DNA of 64,000 bases from NCBI RefSeq assembly GCF_000160135.1, contig NZ_GG729935.1:76288-140287 (forward strand), given 5' to 3'. Shown one piece after another: positions 24,118 through 33,227 of the stretch. The notes under the pieces are model-generated. The model was given only the letters and a program-made list of their open reading frames with translations. It was not told the DNA's origin and made no database searches. Numbering within the stretch: the stretch's first letter is position 1; each line of letters begins with the position of its first letter. The translations under genes and the position numbers were made by a program. Origin of the DNA: Oribacterium sp. oral taxon 078 str. F0262 (lineage in GTDB: Bacteria > Bacillota > Clostridia > Lachnospirales > Lachnospiraceae).

Positions 24118-25293
24118 TTAATCCGGTCCGGCGGTACCTCCTTCAACAAGTTCAGAGGATTTTGTTGCCGCCGTTTTATTCTTGCCTCCATTATTCTTTG
24201 CCGAGTTCGGCACGGCCTCTTCCCCTCCCGAAGAAGATGACGATGATGAAGCTGACGAAGAGGAAGCTGCAGCAGAGGAGCTCTCGTTCTCAGATTTTTT
24301 TTCGGCGGAGGAGCTTCCGTCAGCCTGTGTGCCCTTTGCGCCGCTGCCTACCGCGGCACCCGGTCCGTCCGATGAGCCGGTATTTTTGCTCTGCTTGTTT
24401 TCCTTCAGCTCCTTTGCCGTCGCCTGAGCCGCGCTGACAGAGCTCACATCCGAGGTACAGACACCGGAGCCGTCGAAGCGATAGCTCTTTCCGTCGATGC
24501 TGAGCTCCTGGTTCACGATCATCTTCCCTTCGCTGAGGTAGTAATAGCGATTCCCGTCCTGCAGCCAGCCCTTGACCATCTTGCCGTTCTGCGCAAAGTA
24601 ATACCAGACATTGTCGATCTTGTACCAGGCGACCGCCATCTTCCCGCTCTCCGGCCTGAGGTAATATTTATTTCCCTCCGTATCGGTCTTCCATCCGGTC
24701 TCCATGACGCCCGTAGTGGAATTCAGATAATAATAAGGCCCCTCGTTGATCTGGATCCAGCCGGTCTGCATCGCGCCGTCGGAGCCGAAGTGATACCACT
24801 TGTCCTTCAGCTTCTCCCACTTGTCCATGGCCATCACGCCCTCTTCTTCACCGGTCTCGAAATAATACCACTTATTATTGAGGGGACGCCAGCCGGTCGC
24901 CATCACGCCGCTCGATTTCAGGTAATACCAGCTCACCTTGCCGTCCTTCGTCGTCTTCAGCCAGCCGGTCTGCATGACGCCGTCGGACTTCAGGTAATAC
25001 CAGCTGTTCTCCACCTTCCTCCAGCCTGTGACCATGAGGCCCGACTTATTAAAGAAATGCCAATTATTGTTAATCCGCTTCCAGCCGGTCACCATATAGC
25101 CGTCCGAGCCGATATAATAATATCCGGAATTGGTGTGGATCCACTTGCCGGTGATTCTCGTATTGGTCTTTTCATCGATATAATAATATTTTCCGTTTTT
25201 CTGATTCCAACCGGCAAGGGATGCCTGGGTCAGTCCCGCTGCCCCTAAGCTGAATGCAATCAGCGCGATTCCGAGCTTTTTCCCTGCTTTCAT
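24118..25293 (-). CDS. Secreted protein with choline-binding-type cell-wall repeats
   Basis: A 391-residue surface protein. Residues 1-27 are a signal peptide (KKLGIALIAFSLGAAGLTQA). Residues 28-290 are about a dozen 20-residue repeats of the glucan/choline-binding type (GWKRINNNWHFFNKSG; GWLQDGNRYYYLSEG). The last 100 residues are a disordered Ser/Glu/Lys/Gly tail with a 12-residue serine-rich run. No enzymatic domain is present, so it is an adhesin or scaffold binding phosphocholine or glucan on the envelope. The next gene upstream encodes a LicC-LicA-like fusion that would supply phosphocholine. Its leader holds the structured repeat of locus 2. Confidence 0.88.
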   Translation of the reverse strand: MKAGKKLGIALIAFSLGAAGLTQASLAGWNQKNGKYYYIDEKTNTRITGKWIHTNSGYYYIGSDGYMVTGWKRINNNWHFFNKSGLMVTGWRKVENSWYYLKSDGVMQTGWLKTTKDGKVSWYYLKSSGVMATGWRPLNNKWYYFETGEEEGVMAMDKWEKLKDKWYHFGSDGAMQTGWIQINEGPYYYLNSTTGVMETGWKTDTEGNKYYLRPESGKMAVAWYKIDNVWYYFAQNGKMVKGWLQDGNRYYYLSEGKMIVNQELSIDGKSYRFDGSGVCTSDVSSVSAAQATAKELKENKQSKNTGSSDGPGAAVGSGAKGTQADGSSSAEKKSENESSSAAASSSSASSSSSSSGGEEAVPNSAKNNGGKNKTAATKSSELVEGGTAGPD

Positions 25294-25509
25294 TTCTGTC
25301 TCCCTCTCAAGATCCTGATCCCAACTCCTGCAGTTTTCTGCGTGATGTCTCTATGTCCGCATAATACCAAAATTCCCACTCATCTCCTGCCGCATGGCCG
25401 CAGCACGGTGCAGAACGAGAGCGCCCCGATGGCGGAGCGGCAATACGGCGGCGGAAAGAAGAACGTCTCCACTCCCGTGCAAGCACCGGCTTCCGCATGG
25501 CTCTTTCTC

Positions 25510-25797
25510 GTGATTCCGCATGGCTTCCGCCACGCTGCCCTTTATTCGCACTTCGCGGGCTGCTCCCGCTTCCTGCTCATAAAGGGGCGTGCCATAAAGT
25601 CCTCCCTCCACTCCCGTGCAAGCACCGGCTTCCGCATGGCTCTTTTTCGTGATTCCGCATGGCTTTCGCCATGCTGCACTTTATTCGCAGTCCGCGGGCT
25701 GCTCCCGCTTCCTGCTCATAAAGGGGCGTGCCATAAAGTCCTCCCTCCACTCCCGTGCAAGCACGTCGTGGAGGCGGACTTTCGGCACTGGAATCAC
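25510..25797 (-). repeat. Structured leader repeat, locus 2: two units of 139 bp
   Basis: The element reads leftward. The first unit is bounded by GTGATTCC and GGAATCAC (plus-strand 25790-25797 and 25649-25656) and the second ends at 25510-25517. Arms, in reading direction: AAAGTCC/GGACTTT with CCTCCAC/GTGGAGG and CGTGC/GCACG; CTTTAT/ATAAAG capped by GCGGG/CCCGC; GCATGGC/GCCATGC. The loop strings TGAGCAGGA and TGCGAAT are conserved. An additional copy of the first arm lies at 25462-25509. The array is the leader of the choline-binding-type protein gene. Confidence 0.88.
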
Positions 25798-25824
25798 TAT
25801 ATCACTCCCGTTTCATTCTGTCGC
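25796..25824 (-). promoter_or_regulatory. Promoter abutting structured repeat locus 2
   Basis: Read leftward: GCGACA (25819-25824), 17-base spacer, TATAGT (25796-25801), whose last bases are the first bases of the element. It lies just behind the stop of the LicC-LicA fusion gene. Confidence 0.5.
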
Positions 25825-25835
25825 CCTGTATCGCC

Positions 25836-27698
25836 TTAAAATTTCCCTAAGTTTTGTAAGATCCTCAGGCTGTCCTTAAAGTATCTGTACATTTTCAGAC
25901 TGTAATCGCCGAATTTTTCGCCCAGCGAGATTTTGTAGCAGCACCAGAGGGCCCAGAGGAGGCCGCCAAGCCCCATATAGGCCGCGACGAGCGGATAGAG
26001 TTCTTCTTCTCTGTCCGGCTGGTCCGGGGAGCTTTTTGCCCCTTCCGGATCGACGTGAAGGTATTCCCGGAGAAGATTCCGCGCCTCCTCGAAGTCCATG
26101 TAGGAGTAGATTGCCGCCATTGCGATATCGATCATGGGGTCCGCCATGCCGGCGTATTCCCAGTCGATCATCTTTAAGCCCTCCTCTGTGAAGAGGAAGT
26201 TATCACAGACCGAGTCGATATGGCAGATCGTCTTCTCCCGTTTCCGCTCCTCTAAAAAGCGGAGGAGCAGGAAGGATTCCCGACGGATCTTTGGATAATC
26301 CTCAAAGGGAATATCACCCCCGGAGGAGAGACAGAGGCTCTCATAGCTTTTCAGCCGCTCTCCGATATCGAAGTCGTGATCCAGGCGTATCCCTGAAGCA
26401 TGCAGCTCCCGGAGCTTCCTCATGCACGCTCTTCTCTCCTCCTCTTTCGAGAAGTCCGCATTCCTCGCCCCCCGGTAGTAGACGGAGATCTTGTATCCGT
26501 TCTCGGGGTCAAAGTGGAGAAGCTCCTCCGTGATATGGAGTGCCCTGATCTTCTCGTAGGTCCTCCCCTCCGCCCGGCGGTCGATGAGCTTCTCCGTCCC
26601 GGGCCCGGGGATTCGGCAGATGAAGGATTTTCCTCGGTATTTCTCTGTCTCTGAGCTCTCCCGGACGGAAAAGAGCCAGGACTTATTCGTCATTCCGGCC
26701 TTCAGACAGCGAATATCCACGATATCGGACTCCGGGACGCCCAGGACCTCCGCCGTTATTCGCATCGCCCGGGAGCCGGAGCTGTGAAGGTATCGTTCAT
26801 CGAAGCTCCGGAGCTCCTCCAGGTTCTCGAATTCATAGATAATGTTCTCCCTTTGGGGATTCGCATAGATCGGAGGCAGAGATTTCAGGTTCCGGATCAG
26901 GACATCCTCCCAGTAGAACTGTTCCGTGCCCGGCATCCTGTAGTAGCTTTCCAGGAGCGGAAGGAAGTCCGCGGAGAAATCCCTCGAGAGAAATACCGGT
27001 CCGTACATACAGAAGGCATTCCTCCCCCCGACCTCCGCCTCCCGGATCCGCCTGTCCTTTCCGAAATGGAGAACCCACTCCTCGGTCTCCCCCTCCATAA
27101 AGCTTGCGGCGTACCAGCTCGCGGGCTCATATTCATGATAGAGATTCTCCCGGATCCAGTTGTCGGAGGAGAGGATATAGCAGTTTTTCCCGCGGAGAAG
27201 CTCTCTCGCATGGTAGAGCGTCGCGAGTGTATTTTTCTCCGCGTATTCCGGATTATAGAGAAGCTTCACGCCATAGCGGTCGATCAGATAATCGAACTTC
27301 TCCTTGAGATAGCCGACCAGAATTGTGATATCGCTTATGCCGGCCTCCCTGAGCTGGCGGATCTGCCGCTCGATCATGCGCTCTCCGAAGACCTCCCACA
27401 GTCCCTTCGGGAGCTCATAGCTCAAGGGCACAAAGCGGGAGCCGAAGCCGGCGGCAAGGATCAGGGCCGCATCCACCTGATACGGCTTAAGGAAGTCAAG
27501 AGCCGCTCTTTCCAGGCGAAAGCTCACATTTCTCCCCCTCCCCTCCCCTCTCTCACGGAGAAGATATCCCTGCTCCTCGCAGGAGGAGAGAAGGTGATTT
27601 ACCTTTCCCAGAGAGATCCCGCAATACTCCGAAAGCTCCCTCTGTGTCATACTCGGCTTTTCATGAAGTCCTCTCAGGATAAGCACTCTCTCGTCCAT
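25836..27698 (-). CDS. Fusion of winged-helix, LicC-like cytidylyltransferase and LicA-like choline kinase
   Basis: About 620 residues. Residues 1-60 are a MarR/winged-helix domain (TQRELSEYCGISLGKVNHLL). Residues of about 75-310 are a nucleotidyltransferase with LILAAGFGSRFVPLS and the PKGL site, like LicC CTP:phosphocholine cytidylyltransferase. Residues of about 330-610 are a choline/ethanolamine kinase fold with the catalytic HIDSVCDNFLF and IDWEYAG motifs. The protein could phosphorylate choline and activate it to CDP-choline. The start at 27698 (MDERVLIL) has AAAGGCGG upstream; the frame is open to 27794, with other ATGs at 27737 and 27722. It precedes a choline-binding-type protein gene. 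Confidence 0.85.
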   Translation of the reverse strand: MDERVLILRGLHEKPSMTQRELSEYCGISLGKVNHLLSSCEEQGYLLRERGEGRGRNVSFRLERAALDFLKPYQVDAALILAAGFGSRFVPLSYELPKGLWEVFGERMIERQIRQLREAGISDITILVGYLKEKFDYLIDRYGVKLLYNPEYAEKNTLATLYHARELLRGKNCYILSSDNWIRENLYHEYEPASWYAASFMEGETEEWVLHFGKDRRIREAEVGGRNAFCMYGPVFLSRDFSADFLPLLESYYRMPGTEQFYWEDVLIRNLKSLPPIYANPQRENIIYEFENLEELRSFDERYLHSSGSRAMRITAEVLGVPESDIVDIRCLKAGMTNKSWLFSVRESSETEKYRGKSFICRIPGPGTEKLIDRRAEGRTYEKIRALHITEELLHFDPENGYKISVYYRGARNADFSKEEERRACMRKLRELHASGIRLDHDFDIGERLKSYESLCLSSGGDIPFEDYPKIRRESFLLLRFLEERKREKTICHIDSVCDNFLFTEEGLKMIDWEYAGMADPMIDIAMAAIYSYMDFEEARNLLREYLHVDPEGAKSSPDQPDREEELYPLVAAYMGLGGLLWALWCCYKISLGEKFGDYSLKMYRYFKDSLRILQNLGKF

Positions 27699-27927
27699 CT
27701 CAGCGTCCGCCTTTCTCCGCATTTTTCTCTCGTTCATTTTCTTTAATAAATATATATACATGAACATAATAACACGGATCTTTCGATCCCGCAAGAAGGA
27801 GGGATGCGCAGGGATGCGGATTTCAAGCTGCAGCGCGGGACTTTAGGCGAAGAACAGGGCTTTTTTGCCATTTTACGCCAGGGAACCGGGAAAACGCGGT
27901 CTTTTGAGAATGGGAGCGCCCCCTTCG

Positions 27928-30054
27928 CTACGGCTCTGAGACCTCGAAGAGGAGATCCCCATAGGAGGGGAAGGGCCAGAGATCCTTGTCGATGATTTTC
28001 TCCAGCTGATCCGCGGGTCCCCTGAGGGCCTGCATATCCGGAAATACCAGCTCGCGGTAGACTCTGGCCCTCTTTTCCGGGTCTGAAATCCGGATGGAGT
28101 CCTCCACATCGGAGAGAAGCTTCTGCCGGGCGGCCTGCATCTTCGCGAGGAGCTTCGAGGAGCGGAGGAGAAGCTCCGTCTGGGTCGACACATCCGCATC
28201 CGGGCAGGCCGATCTCACCTTGTTCACAGAGTCCGCAAGGCGCGTATTGTAGTGGATCACCGCGGGGATAATCTGCTTTCCCGTGATATTGATCATGGCC
28301 CTGGCCTCGATATTGATCACCTTTGCGTAGTGCTCATATTCCACCTGGCGCCTGCTCTGAAGCTCCGTCTCCGTGTAGATCTCGAAGTCCCCGAAGAGCT
28401 TCACGGCCTTTTCCGTAGTGAGCGCGGCGATGGAATCCACCATGGAGGGGTAATTCGGCAGTCCTCTCCGCTTCGCCTCCAAAACCCATTCTCCGGAGTA
28501 GCCGTTTCCGTTGAAGATGATCCTCTGATGCTCTGTGAGAAGCTCCTTTATGAGGTCGTGGACCTCGAGATCAAACTTGGCCGCCTTCTCCAGGCGCTCC
28601 GCCGCCGCGCGGAACTGCTCCGCGGCTATCGTATTTAAAACGATGTTCGCGTTCGCGATGGAGTCCGAGGAGCCGACCATGCGGAACTCAAATTTATTTC
28701 CGGTGAAGGCGAAGGGCGAGGTGCGGTTTCGGTCGGTCCCGTCCGCGCAGAGCTCCGGCAAGGTGTTCACGCGGGTCTTTAAATTTTTCCCCCGGGGGGA
28801 GTTCGTCGCGTAGCCCGTCCCGATCAGCTGCTTCACAACCTCCTGAAGCTGGGTCCCGATGAAGCAGGAGATGATGGCCGGGGGCGCTTCGTCCGCTCCG
28901 AGCCGATGATCGTTTCCCACATCGGCCGCGGAGAGGCGGAGAAGATCCGCGTGGATGTCCACCGCCGCGAGAATGCAGGAGAGAAGGAGGAGAAACTGGA
29001 GATTCTCGTGGGGCGTATCCCCCGGATTCATGAGATTGATCCCGTCGTCTGTCATCAGAGACCAGTTATTGTGCTTCCCGGAGCCGTTCACCCCCTCGAA
29101 GGGCTTTTCATGGAGCAGGCACTCGAGTCCGTGTCGGCTCGCGGCCTTTTTCAGAATCTCCATGACGAGCTGATTGTGGTCCGCGGCCAGGTTCGCCTCA
29201 TCGTAGATGCAGGCCAGCTCATGCTGCGCCGGCGCGGCCTCATTGTGCTCTGTCTTCGCCGTCACGCCAAGCCTCCACAGCTCGATGTCCACATCCCTCA
29301 TAAAGGCGGCCACCCGGCTCCTTAAGACACCGAAGTAATGGTCATCCAGCTCCTGTCCCTTCGCCGGCATCGAGCCAAAGAGCGTCCTCCCGGTATAGAC
29401 CAGGTCCTTCCTCCGAAGGTATTTTTCCCGGTCGATAAGGAAGTACTCCTGCTCTGCGCCGACCGTGGGCTTTACGGAGCGGGAGCTCGTATTGCCGAAG
29501 AGGCGGAGCAGGCGGAGCGCCTCCCGGCTGAGCGCCTGCATGGAGCGAAGGAGAGGTGTCTTTTTGTCAAGCGCCTCTCCGGTAAAGGAGCAAAACGCCG
29601 TCGGAATGCAGAGAGTCACATTCTCCCCCTCCCTCCGGAGGAAGGCGGGGCTTGTGCAGTCCCAGACCGTATAGCCCCTGGCCTCAAAGGTGGCCCGGAG
29701 CCCGCCGGAGGGGAAGGAGGAGGCATCCGTCTCGCTCCTGACAAGCTCCCCTCCGGAAAATTCCAGGATCGCCTTCCCCTCGGAATCCACGGCGGAGAGG
29801 AAGCTGTCGTGCTTCTCCGCCGTAATGCCGTTCAAGGGCTGGAACCAGTGGGTATAATGGCTCGCTCCATTCTCTATGGCCCATTCCCTCATCGCCTGTG
29901 CCACGGAATCCGCGATCGTCGGGTCCAGCTCATAGCCCTCCTTCACGGTCTTTCTGAGCCTCTGATAGACTGACTTCGGGAGACGCTCCCGCATAACCCT
30001 GTCGCTGAAGACATCCCTCCCGAAGATATCGGAAATGTTAAGGCTTCCCTCCAT
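27928..30054 (-). CDS. glnN: Glutamine synthetase type III
   Basis: A 708-residue ammonia-assimilating enzyme of the GSIII (GlnN) class, much longer than GSI. Characteristic strings: SHYTHWFQPLNGITAEKHDSF, TVGAEQEYFLID for the metal site, HNEAAPAQHELA, GSGKHNNWSL for the active site, and NGNGYSGEWVLEAKRRGL. GAGGAGGAGCGG precedes the ATG. No glutamine riboswitch core was recognised in the 325-base leader. The gene is monocistronic. Confidence 0.95.
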   Translation of the reverse strand: MEGSLNISDIFGRDVFSDRVMRERLPKSVYQRLRKTVKEGYELDPTIADSVAQAMREWAIENGASHYTHWFQPLNGITAEKHDSFLSAVDSEGKAILEFSGGELVRSETDASSFPSGGLRATFEARGYTVWDCTSPAFLRREGENVTLCIPTAFCSFTGEALDKKTPLLRSMQALSREALRLLRLFGNTSSRSVKPTVGAEQEYFLIDREKYLRRKDLVYTGRTLFGSMPAKGQELDDHYFGVLRSRVAAFMRDVDIELWRLGVTAKTEHNEAAPAQHELACIYDEANLAADHNQLVMEILKKAASRHGLECLLHEKPFEGVNGSGKHNNWSLMTDDGINLMNPGDTPHENLQFLLLLSCILAAVDIHADLLRLSAADVGNDHRLGADEAPPAIISCFIGTQLQEVVKQLIGTGYATNSPRGKNLKTRVNTLPELCADGTDRNRTSPFAFTGNKFEFRMVGSSDSIANANIVLNTIAAEQFRAAAERLEKAAKFDLEVHDLIKELLTEHQRIIFNGNGYSGEWVLEAKRRGLPNYPSMVDSIAALTTEKAVKLFGDFEIYTETELQSRRQVEYEHYAKVINIEARAMINITGKQIIPAVIHYNTRLADSVNKVRSACPDADVSTQTELLLRSSKLLAKMQAARQKLLSDVEDSIRISDPEKRARVYRELVFPDMQALRGPADQLEKIIDKDLWPFPSYGDLLFEVSEP

Positions 30055-30379
30055 CCGCTCCTCCTCGCTGCCGCCCGGGCGGAGACCCCTGCTTTAGGCG
30101 GCTCTGAAGCACGAAGGCGCCTCCCCGCCGGAGGCGCCCCCTTTGCCGTGCCCATCTTCTTTTTCTGTACTTCTTTTCTGCTCTTCTCTTCCCGTGCTGT
30201 TCTCTTCGAAAAAAACCTGCACCGAATCCGGATGCGCTTATGGCCGTGGACAATGATCTCAGAGTTCTATTCTCCTTGAAAACGCTCTATATCGAATCCC
30301 GGCACCGGCTTTCTCTTTTTTTCGGATCAGGAAATCCCCCTGGGTCTTCGCGGCTTGAGAGAGCGGCGGTCTGCGTATC
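30055..30379. other. Intergenic region between fba and glnN
   Basis: The region holds one strong hairpin, GGCGCCTCC/GGAGGCGCC (30116-30138), about 60 bases before the glnN start codon, without a T-run. I see no gene, no riboswitch core and no copy of the structured repeats here. Confidence 0.5.
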
Positions 30380-31243
30380 CTAGGCCTTATTCTTGGAGCC
30401 GAAGACGGCGATCCGATTTTTGCACTCCTCGACGATAGCCTCCGCGCCCGGCTTCAAAAGCTTTCTGGGATCATAGCCCTTCCCCTTCTTGTCGAGACCC
30501 TCCTCGATATATTTTCTGGTCGCGGCCGCAAAGACAAGCTGGAGCTCCGTATTGACATTGATCTTGGAGACACCGAGCCGGATCGCTTTTTCGATCTGCT
30601 CATCGGGGATGCCGGAGCCTCCGTGAAGGACCAGCGGGAGCTCCCCGATCCTTTCCTTAATCGCGGCCAGAGTCTCAAAGGACAGCCCCTTCCAGTCCGG
30701 GGGATAAATGCCATGGATATTCCCGATACCGGCTGCGAGGAAGTCCACGCCGAGATCCGCGATCCTTTTGCACTCCTCCGGGTCCGCGCACTCTCCCATG
30801 CCTATAACTCCGTCCTCCTCACCGCCGATCGCGCCCACCTCGGCCTCGATGGAAAGTCCGGCCTCGTGCGCTGCCTTCACAAGCTCCCTGGTCTTTTCAA
30901 CATTTTCCTCGATGGGATAGTGGGAGCCGTCAAACATAATGGAGGTGAAGCCCGCCCGGATGCAGCGGTAGCAGCCGTCATAGGTCCCGTGATCGAGATG
31001 AAGCGCCACCGGAACCGTGATCCCCAGCGCCTTGTCCATCGCCCGGACCATCGCGCTGACCGTCTCAAAGCCGCACATATACTTTCCGGCGCCCTCGGAA
31101 ACTCCGAGAATCACCGGGGACTTCTCCTCCTCACAGGCACTCAGGACGGATTTCGTCCACTCGAGATTATTGATATTGAACTGCGGAATCCCGTAGTGGC
31201 CGGAAAGCGCCTTATTAAGCATTTCCTTCGCATCTACCAGCAT
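30380..31243 (-). CDS. fba: Class II fructose-bisphosphate aldolase
   Basis: A 287-residue zinc aldolase of glycolysis. Metal and substrate strings: VALHLDHGTYD, IMFDGSHYP, EAEVGAIGGEEDG, GNIHGIYPP and VLHGGSGIPDEQI. The start at ATG 31243 (MLVDAKEMLN) follows GAGGAGG with proper spacing; the 73 upstream codons of the open frame translate the repeat and leader. Its leader has a 9-bp hairpin GTACTTCCG/CGGAAGTAC (31278-31309), and a tandem structured repeat lies further upstream. Confidence 0.96.
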   Translation of the reverse strand: MLVDAKEMLNKALSGHYGIPQFNINNLEWTKSVLSACEEEKSPVILGVSEGAGKYMCGFETVSAMVRAMDKALGITVPVALHLDHGTYDGCYRCIRAGFTSIMFDGSHYPIEENVEKTRELVKAAHEAGLSIEAEVGAIGGEEDGVIGMGECADPEECKRIADLGVDFLAAGIGNIHGIYPPDWKGLSFETLAAIKERIGELPLVLHGGSGIPDEQIEKAIRLGVSKINVNTELQLVFAAATRKYIEEGLDKKGKGYDPRKLLKPGAEAIVEECKNRIAVFGSKNKA

Positions 31244-31334
31244 GTAAATACCTCCTCTGAAAAATCCGTACTTCTGAGTACTTCCGGAGCATTCTTCCCG
31301 CGGAAGTACCAGTGAAATCCCTCTGTGCCGCTTA

Positions 31335-31364
31335 ACCTTAGCACATAACCCCATTGACCTGCAA
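31335..31364 (-). promoter_or_regulatory. Promoter of fba
   Basis: Read leftward: TTGCAG (31359-31364), 18-base spacer, TAAGGT (31335-31340) with TGC directly before it (extended -10). It sits between the tandem repeat and the gene, so the repeat is not in this transcript. Confidence 0.5.
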
Positions 31365-31654
31365 GCGCAGAAGTCTGCCATCAGGCAGACTCGGAGCGTC
31401 CTTGACCACTTCTCGAAGAGAAGTGCCTCCCGAAGGGAGGTCGGCTGATGCCTCCCGGGCAAAGCCGAGTCCTTCGCTTCGAAGAAGCGAAGAAAAAGCG
31501 TAGAAGTCTGCCATCAGGCAGACTCGGAGCGTTCTTGAGTCTTCTCGAAGAGAAGTGCCTCCCGAAGGGAGATCGGCTGATGCCTCCCGGGCGAAGCCGA
31601 GTCCTTCGCTTCGAAGAAGCGAAGAAAAAGCGCAGAAGTCTGCCATCAGGCAGC
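31365..31654. repeat. Tandem structured repeat upstream of fba (133 and 132 bp units)
   Basis: Unit 1 is 31365-31497, unit 2 is 31498-31629, and a third copy is cut after 25 bases. Each unit contains stems with short loops: GTCTGCC/GGCAGAC, CTTCTC/GAGAAG, CTCCC/GGGAG and CTTCGCTTC/GAAGCGAAG. A longer helix CCGAGTC/GACTCGG encloses the middle hairpins. Differences between the units fall mostly in unpaired bases. Unrelated in sequence to the dispersed repeat at the other four loci. It fills the space between thrC and fba. Confidence 0.85.
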
Positions 31655-31671
31655 CTTGAGGGGCAGACCTC

Positions 31672-33159
31672 TCAGGCCTCCCCGAAGAGGAAGCGCTCTG
31701 CGCAGTCCCGCATCCCTCCGATCTCCGTCTCCGTGCTGTGCTTTATCTCCCCGTCCCGGGCCTCCCGGATCGCCTCCGGCTCCGCCAGGCCGCTGATCGA
31801 GGAGAGAAGATCAATCTTCGAAAAGAGCTCTCCTCCCTCCTCCCTCCCCAGAGCCCTGAGGACCGCCGGAGCGAACTTAAAGGGGCTCGCCGTCCCGACG
31901 ATCAGCGCTCTGGTATCGTCTCCGCTCTTCCTTCGATAGCTTCGGAGAACCGACGCCGCCACCGCCGTATGCGGGTCCAGAAAGCAGTGCTCCTTTTCCG
32001 CGTAGTGCCGGATCTCTGAGAAGCAGTCCTCCTCTTTGGCAAAGCCGCCATAGAAGTCCGAAAGAAAGCTTCTCTCTTCCCCGGTAAGCCGGTAGCTTCC
32101 CTCTTCGGAGAGAGACGCCATATCACTGCGGCAGCGCTCTCCGTCTCTCCCCAGAGCGAGATAGAGGAGACGCTCCAGATTGGAGGAGATCAGGATATCC
32201 ATGGAAGGGGAAGAGGTCCTCAGGAAGCTTCTCCTCCGATCATAGACTCCGCTCTCAAAGAAGTCCGTCAGGACCCTGTTTTCATTGGAAGCGCAGAGCA
32301 GCTTTCGGATGGGAAGTCCCATCCGCTTTGCGAAATAGGCGGCGAGGATATTGCCGAAATTCCCGGTCGGAACCGATACATTGATCTCCTCCCCCTCCCT
32401 GATCTCTCCCAGGGAGAGGAGACGGCCGTAGCTGTAGATATAGTAGACAAGCTGCGGGAGAAGGCGGCCGATATTGATGGAGTTTGCGGAGGAGAGGACA
32501 ATTCCCCTCTCCCGAAGCTTCTTCCTCCATGCCAAATCGGAGAAGAGCCTCTTCACACCGCTCTGCGCGTCGTCGAAGTTCCCGAAAAGCGCGGCGACAT
32601 GGGTATTCCTTCCCCGCTGCACCCGCATCTGGAGCTCCTGAAAGGCGGATACGCCGTCCTTTGGGTAGAAGACGATGATCTCTGTCCCCTCCACATCCGA
32701 AAAGCCCTCCATCGCGGCCTTCCCGGTGTCCCCGGAGGTCGCGGTCAGGATCACAAGCTTTTCCCTGAGACCCGTCTTCTCCGCGCTTTTTCTCATAAGA
32801 TAGGGGAGGATGCTGAGTGCCATATCCTTAAAGGCGAGGGTCCTTCCGTGAAAAAGCTCCAAAAGAAAGTCCCCCTCAAGCTTTCGAAGAGGCGCGATCT
32901 TTGGATCATCAAAATTTCTCTCGTTATAGGCCGAGTCGGCGCAGTCCCGAAGCTCCTCCTCGGTAAAATCCGTGAGATAGCAGGAGAGAATCCGCCGGGC
33001 AAGCTCCCGGTAATCAAGCTCCGACAGCTCCTTAAGGCTCCCCGGAAGACGCGGAAAGTCCTCCGGGACGTAGAGTCCCCCGTCCTCCGCGAGTCCCTTG
33101 AGAATCGCCTCCGACGCCGTCACACTCCCCTTAGCTCCTCTTGTGGACCGGTAATACAT
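31672..33159 (-). CDS. thrC: Threonine synthase
   Basis: A 495-residue PLP enzyme converting O-phosphohomoserine to threonine. The N-terminal YYRSTRG, the PLP lysine Lys111 in RTLAFKDMAL, TATSGDTGKAA for phosphate binding, and NFGNILAAYFAKRMGLPI are typical of the long (E. coli/yeast type) ThrC. GGGAGGGAGCT precedes the ATG. Slightly longer than E. coli ThrC. Monocistronic. Confidence 0.95.
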   Translation of the reverse strand: MYYRSTRGAKGSVTASEAILKGLAEDGGLYVPEDFPRLPGSLKELSELDYRELARRILSCYLTDFTEEELRDCADSAYNERNFDDPKIAPLRKLEGDFLLELFHGRTLAFKDMALSILPYLMRKSAEKTGLREKLVILTATSGDTGKAAMEGFSDVEGTEIIVFYPKDGVSAFQELQMRVQRGRNTHVAALFGNFDDAQSGVKRLFSDLAWRKKLRERGIVLSSANSINIGRLLPQLVYYIYSYGRLLSLGEIREGEEINVSVPTGNFGNILAAYFAKRMGLPIRKLLCASNENRVLTDFFESGVYDRRRSFLRTSSPSMDILISSNLERLLYLALGRDGERCRSDMASLSEEGSYRLTGEERSFLSDFYGGFAKEEDCFSEIRHYAEKEHCFLDPHTAVAASVLRSYRRKSGDDTRALIVGTASPFKFAPAVLRALGREEGGELFSKIDLLSSISGLAEPEAIREARDGEIKHSTETEIGGMRDCAERFLFGEA

Positions 33160-33227
33160 AGCTCCCTCCCCTTCCTGCTTTCCGCGCCTTCAGCCGTAAG
33201 GCTCCCTGCCGGAATCTCCTGCTTTGC

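Noticed and set aside
30055-30379. Glutamine riboswitch before glnN
   Set aside because: The conserved core of the glnA motif was not found on the relevant strand.
31365-31654. Same family as the dispersed leader element
   Set aside because: It has no TGAGCA/TGCGAAT loop strings, a different arm order and no outer ATGATTCC repeat.
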